A DNA stretch of 64,000 nt from Terana coerulea (Eukaryota; Basidiomycota; Agaricomycetes; Polyporales; Phanerochaetaceae), in NCBI GenBank assembly GCA_024811115.1, contig JAKOGH010000812.1, positions 434,001 to 498,000 of the forward strand, read 5' to 3'. Positions within the stretch are counted from its first letter, which is position 1, and each line of letters begins with the position of its first letter. The translations under genes were made by a program, and so were the position numbers. Below the pieces are notes generated by a model. It made no database searches, was not told where the DNA came from, and was given only the letters and a program-made list of their open reading frames with translations. Below are positions 24,761 through 37,403 of the stretch, piece after piece.

Positions 24761-27700
24761 AGGCGTGTGGACGTGCGCTTGGGGACATCAGGAGATGGAC
24801 GTATTACGGCATATCCGAGATACGCATTGCTTGTCTTGATTGGCATTGGTCTTGTTTGTTGGACTTGGTGTACTCTGTTGGTTCGCGGTGGATGAATTAC
24901 CATATGCTGTACTCCGTTGGCGCGATGACGTGGATGGAGATCTTTGTTCAACAACGTTGGTCGTGTGCGTTGTCTATTTTGGATAGTCAATACGTTCGCT
25001 GGTCACGACCGTAACCACGTCGATGCACGGTATACGACGTACCGTGAGGTAGGAGGCTCAGCCAGGACAGGTAGGGCGACTGCAGCGTTGGCGGCGGTGC
25101 TGCACTTCTTGGCCTTCACGAGTTATAACTGAGTTCGCGGGGTAGAAATATGGACATCCGGTCACAAGAGGTAGCGACAGTTTTCGTCTCCATTCCAATC
25201 TCCCGGAGCCTGACGTGTGGCGTAGTATGGTATGGCCGGTTGATCTCGATGGTCATAGTCTTAAAAATACATAAAATGCAAAGAGAAATTAAGCGAGGCG
25301 TGAGGTAAATTCGCACTCACCACGTCATCCTGACCCAGTCGGCTGGGCCGACCCCGTATACGTCCTCTCCCGAAACCCAGTCGTCGCCACCCTCTCCTGC
25401 TCAGACACGTCGGTCTGTCGCGGACATCCAGGGGTACGATAAGCGGACGAGGGCGGGAGTCACGTCCTGGGTGCGGGAACGTCGTAAGAGCAAGCCCGAG
25501 GGAAAACCCGGGTCGCGCAGCGTGTGGCAGCCAGGGTGGTCACCGGAACGCAGAGCTCGTCGTCCCGGCGAGAGAAGGGTTCGTAGAAAAGAAGGCTTCG
25601 CTACCGTCAGCACGGCGCACATTCCTGGGACGGGCACAACATCATCGGCGAGTCGTCTCGACAAATCTTGATTGGCGTAGACGTGCTGTGCGCCCGGGCC
25701 CATATTTGTGAACGCAGTGCTGGGCAATGGCAAGGCTTCTCGCTTATGGTAGTCGCTATGACGGGCCGCCCGCCGTCGCTAGGAAATTAGAATCGGCACG
25801 TCAGCGATTACAGTTCGAGATGCTGATCATAAGGCCAAGGGTGCGCTTACCGTAAACACTGATCATGACACGTAGGCGGCACTGGCGACTGTCGTGAAGA
25901 CTTTTCCCTTCCGCATATTCGACCAAGGTTATCCTAGAGCTGCAGCCTGTGGAATCGGCTTCAAGTCGTTGATGGCAAGGCATACATATCGCGCTCTGGT
26001 GTAACCGCTCGTGAAACGAGGTCGAAGGATTCGCTGCGACTATGGCGACTTCAAGTCGTCGAAGGGGACCGTAGAACGGGATAGCTACAAACCAGCAAGT
26101 ATCAATTCTCTTTGCAGGTTGGCAGAAAACTCACCTTTACTTTTATCCACCAAACCACGCAGAGTCAGAATAGAATATTATCTAGGACATCATACTAACC
26201 CCTGGCTGGTGGCATGGAATGGCCGAGCAATATGTACCCTTTGAGGCGGCCAGCGGGACGATGGGCTGTAAACTTTGCTTGCCGAGTCTGCAGTCCTTCC
26301 ATTCTCATGGTATGTGCTCAACATCGTCCAGGGCTTGGCCGAGGGTGACATAGGCACGTACCATGAAGAAAGGACCGCAGACTATAAAATTATAGTATGC
26401 GGGTTTTCCTCTCGCAGACTTTACGCTGCTCCTCAGTGGAGGGGCTCAGCGCACTGCCTACCCAGGAAGCACACCCTACGGCGCAGCACTCGCAAGGATA
26501 ACCGAAGAAGGGATGTCCCGAAGGAAAATGAGAGGCGCGACTCTCAGAAAATTGGCGAGTGCGGGCAAATAGTGCCAGACGTCTGAGGGCAGGGAAGAAA
26601 GGTCGGTTGAGTGCCCATATCGCTCTACCTCTTGGCTATTTATCGATTCTTGGATTTGTGCAGAGCCCCACGCCCTTATGGACGGGTAAAAAATCGGATC
26701 AGCGAGGGCGCGTTGTATTGCGTGTCGACGTGTGTCGGAGTTGAGGCTTCGGGGAGTCGCGCTGTTCAAACAGGTCCTTCATACCGGGGCGTATGCTCGA
26801 ACGGAGGATTCGCAGCTCAAACGCACAATAAGAAAGGACGATATTGAACTCAGTCGTTCTGAAGCCAACCGCCATTCCTAACTGTATCCAAATAAGGCGA
26901 AGGAACAAGGACAGCCTCGGTTCCGCCTCATTTTACGACCCGAAGGGGCGATTAAAGCTCCACTTTCCACCTCTGCTTCCGCCCCTCCGCCACCGCCGGC
27001 CGATCGTCCTCGCTCATCTCACACCGCATCGCCTACACATCCTTCCTCACGGCTAGCTCGTTCCAACTTTATTTGTCCGTCCTCTGCACGCCTTCCCACA
27101 TGCATGTTTCATCGCAGACAGAGAATCCCGCATTCTGGCTCGCGGGCTGAGCTGAATACCGTACGGGTGCTCCTGAGCAACATGAGAGCCCTCAACCGCC
27201 GCAACACCTCGAGGCTGCCTGGTGGAGTTAGGCTCCGTTTGCATACCTGCGCTAGGACGCAAATACCACGAGCAGTTTGACATCTCTGACGCTTCGGCTA
27301 ACATTGGCGGATTACCGCGACGGCACGGCAAGATCAGGTCGATAAGCAGGTCACAGGCACGTCTGCACGATTTTGATTCGCAGTATAACGTTTTCTGACA
27401 GATTGTAGGCAGCCCTGTTGTACCTGATCTCCCGCGATTCAGCACGCTGCAGCCGGCTACAGCCACGGCCGAACGTGCGCATGGCGGGCTCTGCACTCGG
27501 TTACAAAGCAGTGGTAAGGAGACTGCACGGATCGCCAGAACAACTCAGAAACCTACTCGCCAAGTCGGTATTCTCGCTATCCCCCGGCATGCTCATTCAT
27601 GGAATAATGCGCCGAACCATTCAGTCGAAAACCTTGTGTGTCGTAGAAGGGGAAATGAAGCTGCTCTGTCAGGGAAAAGGTGTCGGGTAGTTGGTCACAG

Positions 27701-28558
27701 TGGTGCTGGGTTCAGGGTCCCTGGGCGTGGAGGACGAGTGGGCAAATTGTCGGTGAGTGCCGTATTCAGCATGGTCGCGGGCCTTGTCTGAGACTTTGGA
27801 CGCAAAGTGGAAGGCTGGCATCTCCGCCTTCCTGTCGCTTTCATCTACCCGTAGAAGGCTTCGTGTTTGCTCGTTGGCCCGGGAAATGGACCGCCATGCA
27901 AATTTGTACTGCAACCCTTCGACTTCTGGGTGGCTAGCTATCGGTCGCCCTCTTTCGGGGCCTCCTACACCAGACAGCGGGTCGCCGCAAGAGGGTGCTT
28001 GTCGTTCGCGGAAGAACACTTTCATAGGATGCGAGTAACATGATCTTCCGGATGTGCAGGATCATCCCTACGGACTGTTTCAAACTTTTGGCAAACTCCA
28101 TGCGTGAGCAATGTGACCCTGACACCCGCTAGGAGTCTGAAATTGAACACGAAAATCACCATGAGTTACCCATGGTGTGGCGCCGACCATATGACCCATA
28201 TTAGCGGCTGCACAGCAACATACTGTCAGGTGGGTCTGTTTGCGTTAATATTCAGCTCGTGGAGGGCCCAAGCTCCGCACTCACCTGAAGGGTAATTGCA
28301 AGGTTCTGTTTACGGCATCCGCACTGCGTTGACGAAACTCTATCAGTTCCGAACTTCCCGCTGGTCGCTAACCTTCCGTTCCGTTGACAGCCCCCGCCAC
28401 GTGGTTCGTCGATCCCGCCCGTCCGCCACTTCCTCCACCATCGACAATGACGAACGCCGGCCGGAAGACAGCGGCGACAAGTGTAATGTCAGCCGCCTGT
28501 ACCCCAGGGCTGCCGCCGCAGTGGGGGATTATCTCATAGCTTTCTGCCTCCTACCACC
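24761..28558. other. 3.8-kb gene-poor stretch
   Basis: I find no recognisable gene, transposon ends or RNA gene here. An open frame of about 118 codons runs from 25318 to 25671 (rich in Arg, Pro and Ser) but has no family match that I know. Other frames are short. It could hold a degraded repeat or a lineage-specific gene. The last 250 bp are probably promoter and 5' UTR of the FAD oxidoreductase. Confidence 0.4.
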
Positions 28559-30583
28559 ATGTCGCCCTCCCCCCCTCTTCGAGTTTGCATCGTCGGCGCT
28601 GGTGCCTCAGGCATGTCTGCAGCGTACGCTCTCAGCCGCCATCCGGACCGCTACCAAGTGACTGTCTACGACAAAGAAGGCGTTGCTGGAGGAATGGCGA
28701 CATCCATCGACATCAATGCAGACAAATATGGAGCGTCGTACATTAATGACGGTGTTCAGGGCTGTAGTCCTGCGTTCGCAAATACTATGCGCATGTTTCG
28801 AATGCTTGGTTTTGAACCGACGGAGGTTGGGATGCAGTGAGTATTGTATAAATATAACTTGAAGTAACACCTGATAATACACGCAGAATAAGTTTTGGGA
28901 AGGGAGAAGATTTCTGGACCAACGTCCTCCCCACCTCATTGACCGCCAAATTCCAGGCTGATATCGCCAAGTTTGGGAGAGTCTTGAAGATCATCAAGAA
29001 GCTTGAAGTCCCTTTTGCGCTGATGCCCGTACACACCATGTTGAAGTTATTCGGCTTCTCTACCGACTTCGGCGAGAAGATGGTATACCCACTCGTCGCC
29101 TTGTTCTTTGGGACGGGAAACCAGACGCCGTACATTTCGTGCGCTATTTTGGTGACCTTATCTTCCCGCAGAATCGTCGTTCTATTCTGATCGTGAATGT
29201 AGGAGCGCGTGTTTATGGACCCTAGCATGAAGCTCTTCGAATATAACAACAAGAGTCTCCTCGCCAGCATTCCGACAATGTTGGCCTTCCCCAAGGTGAG
29301 TTATGAACTTCCCTCATGCAGAACCTCTCTTATGGCCATCAACAGTTACACGATTGTTATCAGGCTTGGAAGGCGGAAACAGCCTCACGCGGGAACGTCG
29401 ATTTCAAATTCGACCATCAAGTTCTTCACGTTGTCTCAAGAAACAGCAAGTCAGAATCGGGCGCAGTTCAGATCGAATACAAAATCATAAGCGACTCTCA
29501 CGAGAATGAGCCTCAAATGGCTTACTTTGACGAGATTATACTGGCTATTGACGCAGATTCTTGCCTCAAGCTCCTCGGGAAGAACGCAACGTGGTTAGAG
29601 CGACGGGTCCTGGGAAATGTCAAGTATCTGTATGATGTGACCATCACACATAATGACTTAGCGTACATGAAGAAGGTATGGAAGTTACTCCCGCGTTTCA
29701 TCTCGCTCTTATAGCGTATGTTCCTCGCAGTATTACGAAACACAGTACGACGCTTCACATAACGCCCCTCTGTCGTCCAAGACTTCGGCGCAAGAACGTC
29801 ACGAGGCAGAAGAAGCCTTCGACTTCGCGTCGAAGAACTTTCGGCCGCTCTACTACACCATGCAGTACCCTTCGGACAAATCCAAGATCGAGATGAGCTT
29901 CGATTTGACACACTACCAGCCGCAGTTTCGGGGCGAGAAGCCCGCCGGACCCGTCGACCCTAGTGACATCTCAGGCCACAGACACCCCGCTGACATCATT
30001 TCTGCCGAAGCTCGAGGCGCGCAGAACGATGAGGAGGGCAAGGTCGGGTCGTCGGCGCGCATGGGCGGCGATCCCCAGGGCACACCTGAGCCGCCGCTCG
30101 ACCGACACGTCTTCCAAACGATATTTCTGGACCGCGACGGGTCATCGCACCTGTGGACCGTTGATGATATTCCTCAGGAAAAGCGGATATACGAGAAGTG
30201 GTGGAAGCAACAAAGCCATCGGTGGCAGCACTATGCGGGTACGGTGCCGTGGATGATGTTTATCAACGGCAAAAACCATACCCAGTAAGTCCTGAGGTCC
30301 CTCAAGTCCCGGCGACCCGCTAACGCTTTCTGGACAGCTACGCGGGCGCATGGTCGGTCCTAAATATGCACGAGCTTGCCGTCACCTCAGGCTTCGCTGC
30401 TGCCTATCGCTTAGGCGCTGACTATCCTTTCAAGGGTGACGACGATTGCGAAAGGCTGTTCAAGCTGTACTTGGCTCTTAGTCACGGCTCGAGATTGGTA
30501 TGTCTGCGCTTCGCATACTGTATGGGAAGCCGACTGACGCTGTGTCGCAGAGGAAGGAAGATCGGAAAGGATTTTTTGGATAG
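28559..30583 (+). CDS. FAD/NAD(P)-binding oxidoreductase, amine-oxidase-like
   Basis: Predicted exons: 28559-28836, 28887-29151, 29203-29295, 29346-29675, 29731-30284, 30338-30497 and 30551-30583, giving 570 aa. The N-terminus has the dinucleotide-binding fold VCIVGAGASGMSAAYALS with the acidic residue of the second strand (VYDKE) and GVAGGMA. The C-terminus has YAGAWSVLNMHELAVTSGFA, typical of flavin amine-oxidoreductase-like proteins of fungi, where this segment closes the FAD site. The middle region (LHDCYQAW to YMKK) is the substrate-side domain. A linker with an acidic, low-complexity patch lies near residue 370-410. The substrate is unknown. No signal peptide is seen, so it is probably intracellular. 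Confidence 0.82.
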
Positions 30584-31199
30584 GTTTCGTCGACAATGCG
30601 AATCTCTGCTGGCCCTTGGTTCGCAGATGTTGTGAAATCTCGCCCTTGTTCTTGGTTGCATTGGTATTAGTATGCCTCTCCTGCAAACATATCATTACTG
30701 ATATACTTACGTGAAAAGTGAGCACTGCACATGATGGTTCATGGCAAGACGCCACAAAGCCTTCCGAACATATCGAGAAGGTCGTTCCCACGCCCGTATA
30801 GACGCTTGGGACGATGCAGCTTCCGCATTGATCATGTCACTCCAAGTATTCGGACTAGTGTCAGGATTGATTCAAATGAAGAAAAAAAAGACGGAATACA
30901 ACACAATACGGAGGGGGAAACCTTTTGCGACTCCCTGAATATTTATGCGCTTCTGCTAGAGTGCGAAAGTGGCTCGATAGTACTGGTGCTGGCTGTATGT
31001 CAACTATGCTTACCTTGGAGAAAATCAATGGCAACGCTGATGTATTTTACGGCCTTTCCAAACTCGTAATGCTTGCAAGTTGTCCTGTATTGCATGAGAA
31101 CGAATTTCGAGAGAACCGACTCACCTTCCTTAAGCGGGTCTACGGGTAAAGCCGAAGGGCATGTCTGAGCGCTACATGTTCTGCTCACGGACAGCGACC
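30584..31199. other. Intergenic, no gene seen
   Basis: This 616-bp spacer separates the FAD oxidoreductase from MRPL1 on the same strand. Short frames only. Confidence 0.45.
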
Positions 31200-32343
31200 A
31201 TGTCTCTCACCTCCCTTGCTCTCCACTCTCGAACATGGATAGGCACATCGGGGATACTCGTGAGTAAATTCAGTCAATTCTAAGCTCTTCTGGGAGCTGA
31301 AACTCTTCTGTAGAATGCCCAACGTGGCTTCCATAGCGGCGCGGTGCTCCTGGCCCGTCAGAAATCGCAGCGGACTATCCCGTCTAAAGCCCAAGCGGCC
31401 GCGAAAGCGCGAAGGAAAGCCTTGAAGGCTCCGAAGAACATCTACGATAAGGAGAAAATGCCACTCAACGACGCTATCTCGGTCTTGCGCGTACGTGTAA
31501 TCAATACATAGGATGTGACTGGGCTGACGGCTCTGTTCGTCTAGGCTGTGGGTGTCGCATCTCCGAACTCTACGTATGAGCTGGTCGTCAAGGTCAAAAG
31601 CCCAGATCGTGGCGGTGGCGCCACCATTCCAAAGGGTCGTTATAGCTTACCGAGGGAGCCGAAGGCCAAGGCGGAGGACCGCATCCTGGTGTTCGCGGAA
31701 GGCAGGGTGGCGGAGGAAGCCAAGCAGGCGGGAGCAGCTATAGTGGGCGGTATTGAGTTGATTGATGGTGTATGTGGCAAACATTTGGAGATTCTGCGTG
31801 TGCTGACAACCCGCAGATCCTCCAAGGACGACATCAAGCGACAATGTACCTGTGCACGCCTGACCTCATTCGCGCCATCTCGCCCAAGCTCGGTCGCTTC
31901 CTCGGTCCCCTCGGTCTCATGCCGTCAGAACGTCGTGGTACGGTGACGGGCGACCCTGCCACCTATATCCGCCGACTGCAGGGCACGACCGAGTGGAAAG
32001 GAGACAAGGTTGGCTCCATTCGTGCCCCCATTGCCAAAGTCAGTCCTATGCCTCTCGCAGGTCTGAAACGCAACTGACAGCGCCGTCGTAGATGCACTTC
32101 CCTGTGGAAGATGTTGTGAAAAACGTCCGCTACTTCCTCACCGTGGTCAAGCGCGCGACTGGGAATGAGAAGAGTTCGTTCATGTCGCAAGCTAAGGACA
32201 AGGATAGCACGTCGAACAAACCTCGTATGTGGAGAGATACACTCTGTCATTGCTTGCTGACTTATTACGTCTCAGAATATCCTATCGTTCGGGTTATGCT
32301 GAGCACGCCACAAGGTCCAGGCATTCGGATAGCAGACTATTAG
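31200..32343 (+). CDS. MRPL1: Mitochondrial large-subunit ribosomal protein uL1m
   Basis: Predicted exons: 31200-31259, 31314-31490, 31545-31769, 31817-32038, 32092-32224 and 32276-32343, giving 294 aa. It is the mitochondrial homologue of bacterial L1, which binds 23S-type rRNA at the L1 stalk. The first 60 residues are basic, with Ser/Arg and few acidic residues (MSLTSLALHSRTW..., AQRGFHSGAVLLARQ), as expected for a mitochondrial targeting sequence. The L1 fold follows: DAISVLRAVGV, ILVFAEG, AGAAIVGG, PKLGRFLGPLGLMP (the L1 signature) and VGSIRAPIAKMHFPVEDVVKNV. The final exon ends in PGIRIADY. It is convergent with the MFS copy 2 gene. Confidence 0.9.
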
Positions 32344-32756
32344 TCTATTTTTCACGGTACATCTTCGCCGGGCACTCTGTCTCGTTTGCCTCATAATACA
32401 CACTTCACATCATCGATTCCTGAATTACATCCATGCGCAAGGCTGAGGGTACTCGTCGTGCAGCAAGAGTAGGCTGGACTAGAAGACCCTCCTCACGGCG
32501 GGTATGTATGATATGAAGGTTTGCACCTGGCTTTGAAAGCCTGGACGGAAGAAACCCACGTTGAGCACATCGGTCGGACATTCCTATGCTGTGATAGTCC
32601 GTGCAAAATCCGTCGACAATAACCAAACCGATATATATATATCGCAGGAGTTGCTCAGCGTCGCATGCCTACTACTTCATTAAGTCCTTTATTTGTCTCG
32701 ATATTATATTCACCACATGTTAAATTATTGTATTAATGAGTGTGCAGCACTCCAAC
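32344..32756. other. Convergent 3' spacer
   Basis: This 413-bp region lies between the stops of MRPL1 and MFS copy 2. It includes a short AT dinucleotide run near 32631. No gene is seen. Confidence 0.45.
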
Positions 32757-34791
32757 TCATGCGTTATTGTCCAGCCCTTCGTCTTCAGAGCAATGCCTTG
32801 CAAACGGCGACTTCTCTCTAAGTCTCGCGCCAATCTTCGCAAACACAAATCTAACACCATAAGTCGTCAGCAACCCGTACACCTTCCGTTTAGCGATAGA
32901 CTCACGGTAACGGGGCCAACAACGTCATGAGTCCAGCCAGGAACGCCGTTGCGCCGACCGTGCCCATCCGCCCGTACATCTGGTTCGAGAACAGCGGAAA
33001 CGCAGCCGCGAAGCATGTCCGCATGATTGCGCACCCAGACAGGGCGGCAGCGGCCATAGACCCGCGGTACGCCGTGACGAAGTACGTGAATACCGAGATG
33101 TAGACGTAGCAGAGCCCGGTTCCGAATGGCATTGCGGAGATGATAGGGGCAATCCAATGTACATGCGGGAATGTCGTGAACGCCAAGATGTACAAGCCTG
33201 TGTCAAAAAATAAGCATTCAGGGCGACAAAAGACTGAAGTAGAACGTACTCATTGGAATGAGAATTCCACCAACTTTGCCCATGGTCAGCCACACCTCAG
33301 GAGGTGGGTTGCCCTTGAACCTCTCGGCTACGTTACGGCTATATCTATTCAGGTGTCAGCTTGTGTGCCGATAACTTACGAGCAACCACGGCACGTACCG
33401 GTCCCAGTAAACCATGCTCACGAGTGCCACCATGAGGCCGACAAAAACACCAAGGAAGGCTAGGCCCGTCTGCTCAGGATCGAAGTCATGGCCGCCTACG
33501 AAGATGATAGGAAACGCTTGGAATGTCAGGTATAGAATGCCCAAGATTAAGGATAGCCTATCGTAACGATGAGAGACAAGTGAGCACATGAGCGATATGC
33601 ACTCACCAGATGTCGAGGAGAAACGCCATTCGGTCGCGGACGAGCAGGGCTGCCGACTGACTCAGTAAACTATACAGTAAGACAGCGACGTAGTAAGCTC
33701 ACCAAAGATGTCCTTACAAGCTTGCCACAAATCCTGCGCCATATTAGTCTGTGACCGAGGTGCGAAGTACTGTGGATCTCCGGTCATTTTGCGCAATTTC
33801 TTCGCCTTCCGTTTCAAAATCACGGCAGTGATGGTTTCCGGTACAACCATAAGCGCGATGGTCTCCGCAAACTCCCAAATGATGACGACGTAGTAAAGCC
33901 ATCTCCAGCCTGCTCTCTGTAATTGCTTCGTTAAGTGTCGCTGAGACGGATCCAAGGAGAGCACGAACCTGATAGATAAATCTGTGGGGAGATATTAGCA
34001 CACATTGGTATTATTGCTAGATGTCACTTGCCCACTGAATATTGGTGTGGTTACGGGACCGATGAATGTTGAAATAGTATATACCGCCATCGGGCTAGGG
34101 CTTGCGTAAGACGGAGCTCGAAATCCGCACGAAGAGGGAATTACTTACATTCCAACATCCTTTGGCTTGAACATACTACTGATGGTGGCGCCGCCGATGC
34201 TTAGGAATGCCGAGCCACAGAATCCACATAGAAAGTGGAAAACAAGGTATACGGCTAAGGAGAGGGAAAGACATGTGAGTGCACCGATCATAAGCGAACG
34301 ACAATGCGCACCGATATTTTTCGCAAATGCCACAGGCCAAGTAAAACACCACATCAGAAAGAAGCTCGAGACGTAAAGGGTCTGAGAGCCGACGACTTCA
34401 GCCAACGGGCCAGTAAGAACGGGGCCAATCCCGAGACCAAGAACGAAGAGCGTCACTCCCAATGTCGAGGCCTCTGTAGAGACGTGAAAGTACGACGACA
34501 CTCCAATCTCCGCTGTCGCAGCCTGCAATCACATGCCTCAGAGAAAGCACCAGCACAGCAGGGAGGACGCACCATTGTACTTGCGCCAGTGACGCATATC
34601 GCGCCGAGGTCAATCACAATTGCAGCGAGCCATCGACGCCAGAGCGGAAGGTTCGTTGGATCGTCCGCTGGTCCAATTTTAACTTCGTAAGGGTCGTCCT
34701 TCTCCGATACTCCCAGCGTGAACGACGGTTCCTTCATTTGCACGCTCGCCGCTGTACCAGCCTCGGTCTCCGAGTCGTGTTCCGTCGCCAT
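32757..34791 (-). CDS. DHA1-type MFS transporter, copy 2, intact
   Basis: Predicted exons in transcript order: 34791-34573, 34522-34312, 34254-34149, 34094-34032, 33981-33969, 33916-33703, 33649-33607, 33557-33399, 33344-33250, 33197-32906 and 32850-32757, giving 502 aa. It is a 12-span major facilitator of the drug/polyamine:H+ antiporter type, predicted in the plasma membrane. Landmarks are PADDPTNLPLWRRW before helix 1, GPVLTGPLAEVVG after helix 2, a hydrophilic central loop (VILKRKAKKLRKMTGD), NPPPEVWLTMGKVGG and ALSGCAIMRTCFAAAFPLF in the last helices. The intron at 33982-34031 has a GC donor. The 13-nt exon encoding FIYQ is shared with copy 1. The gene is intact where copy 1 is frameshifted. 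The substrate is not known. Confidence 0.88.
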
Positions 34792-34880
34792 GTCGAAGAA
34801 GAAAGAAGAAGGGAGAGGGGGCTGAAAAGAGAGCACGCCAAATTTTATGGTAATATCGACGTGTCCTGTTGAAATGGGCC

Positions 34881-34888
34881 TATATATA
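34881..34888 (-). promoter_or_regulatory. TATA-like box of MFS copy 2
   Basis: TATATATA lies about 90 bp upstream of the ATG at 34791, followed by a CT-rich leader. Confidence 0.5.
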
Positions 34889-35178
34889 CGCAGCCAATAC
34901 TCGTGACAGCCGTCGGCGAGCGCGAGTACGCGGGGCACTGATCATGGTTCTTAAATGGTTCTGAAGCCTCCTGACCAATGAACAGTGTCAACTCGACTTC
35001 TAATATTGTGAAACTGTATCATAAAACGCTTACGGGGCTTACTATCCGGCTTCTGTTTGACCTCCTCGGTGTACGCTAGCGAGTGGGTGAATGACTGAAG
35101 GCAAGCTTGACACTTGCCCGTTATGGGTTTCGGTGTTGCACGCATCCCAGCGCTTAATATTATGACTCAATAAGCTTA

Positions 35179-35500
35179 AGGTAGGCCTACTCCACTTTCG
35201 AGTACGTCACGTGGCTAGGCGCCGTCACGCTAAGCACTGAAAGAATAACCTCAACCGAATGGGTCATGTTCGGCGGTCCTGACAAGAAGATGTCTTCTCG
35301 TCAGTTTATCGCAACTTGCACATAACAATATCTGACGAGACAACCTCTAGGATAATCTATCTCTAAAGATTTCTGAATCTTTTCAAGACTGCCTTGCCTA
35401 GCCATCAAGCTGAGCGTTTGGTTCGCGTGACAGCGCCGCTTGGTGATTCCACGTGATGGTCACACCGTGACGAGTACTCGAAAGTGAAGTAGGCCTACCT
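35179..35500. mobile_element. MITE with 34-bp TIRs and TA duplication
   Basis: Both ends carry the inverted repeat AGGTAGGCCTACT(C/T)CACTT, continuing as TCGAGTAC and GTCACG, about 34 bp in all. A TA dinucleotide flanks each side (35177-35178 and 35501-35502). The 322-bp element is non-coding. The TA duplication suggests a Tc1/mariner-type source. It lies about 390 bp upstream of the MFS copy 2 start. Confidence 0.75.
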
Positions 35501-37403
35501 TACGCTGCTCGCCACTCCCAAAGCGCCCCCGTCATGCACTTACAACCTCCCTGAGAGCAAGTCCAACTACGACGACCAAACCCATCCATGACACAGAAAA
35601 CCTGCGGATCATCTTCTTATTGATACTTCATGTGAGTATGGAAGTCAAAAACTGGTCAGCCTACACAGAATGCCGAACTTACCCCGCCGTATAGACGTTG
35701 TTACGCACACGAAAACCCCAGAAGCTGTGACTGTGAAGACACTCAAATATTCTCGTATAACGCACGCGAAGCACTCAGGTAGTATGCAATGAGAGCTGCC
35801 CAAAGTAATCTGTGATTGGAATGGTACCACCTGCCAAGCCACGTCGTAGTCTTGGACTGGGGTACCGACGATTCAACACAGGGACTCACGAGGGGTTTCT
35901 ATCACGAACTCAAGATCTTCCATTGATGATGAGTGTGGAAGCTTGTGGGTCGTAAGGGCAGCGACCCGTCTCATAGCAGTCAGACGTTTGGTCTCTTCGG
36001 GCAGCGTATCATAAACCAGGTGAGTCGCATCCTTTATCTTTTGCACTCATGTTATTCATAAAAATGCCTGCGCTTATTCCTGTAGAATCGTTTGCGCATG
36101 ACACATATTTGCTGTTTTGTTTTGGGGGTGTTGGAAAGAAGATACCGAATTTTGGATCATCAAGCCACGGGGAAATATGGCATCCACGATGTACGCTATC
36201 GATCCCACCCGCGTACTACGAAGCCATACATCCGGCCCGTTCGACTACAGCCTTTGTCCCTCGGATGCGACAAATGACTCCTACAGGAGATGGAGGAACT
36301 CCACCGGAACACACTGAAATGCCTTCCAGACTCTCTTAATAGCTTCGAGCAAGCTTCGCGGTGCTGCGTTCCGCCGAACTCATGGTTCCTTGGGTGTGTA
36401 CCATGCTCCGATAACATCCCGGGTCCGCAGTGGCCGCCTTGCTCGCTATTCTTGGCCCCATACGCCTCACGCCTTGAGCCATTCCTTTGGGCTGTGTCCA
36501 ATGCGATGGCGCCAGTGCCTGAATGCCCTCAACCTTTCACCCTGCGCATCAAGGCCTGCAGGCTCCGGCACTTATCATTTGTCACCGCGAACTGGCCTCA
36601 CCCCTGGCGACCTTGGTGGCAACGGCCTCGAAAGTCTTTGGTTGCGCCGATCGGTTACCCCGCGCTCTTTGTATATCACCTTGGCCATGCATCGACCATT
36701 TCCGCCCGCAGTACCGGTTTTCAGGCCACGAGCCTGAACTCGCCTTTACGTCCTTGTCCTGGACCAGCTTGACCTGAAGAAGTCGGACCAAGCAGCAATT
36801 TGATCTCCATTGTTACTCCAGCCGGTCCTGTCACACATCGTTGCACTTGTGCACGGTTTGTCGTAGGTATTCTCGATGTTTCAGACTATGCCTTGGGGTG
36901 CTGAACTAAAAGGGTCTATAGTACTTTGTATAGCGACCTATGTAGATTTTGGAGCTCTACATAAAATTCATTCCAGTTCCCCTGGCAGGCGGTCGGATGA
37001 GCTGCATGTAGGGATAAGGTATGTTTCAAGGTCAACTTCCGCATGGGCTACTCCCAAATATCTGTGACTTGAACTCAGGCACCGCATCGTAGCTTTGGCG
37101 TCCCTCCCCAGCTGAACGGTAGTGGCCGCCGCACATCTCGTCGATTATACACGGGCGCCTGTACTTCGTCTCAACCGCGACGGACAATTGTGCACGGGGT
37201 GGCCAAAGAGACGTGGTCTGTGCGCATCCCGAATAAAACTCCAGCCATATCGACGCACTATCCAGCCACATCGACGCACTCTCCAACCCCATCCTACCCT
37301 CTGCCATCCCTTCTGCTACCCCCTCGACCGAGATCCACTGCTGCTTCCTAGACTCCCCGAATATTCCACTCAGGCACACCACCTTTCACTGCTCACCTCG
37401 ACG
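35501..37403. other. Intergenic, no supportable gene
   Basis: About 1.9 kb upstream of the first F-box-like gene. Several overlapping frames occur at 36090-36790, but none shows a recognisable family or consistent splicing. The last 250 bp are CT-rich and likely a promoter or leader. Confidence 0.35.
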
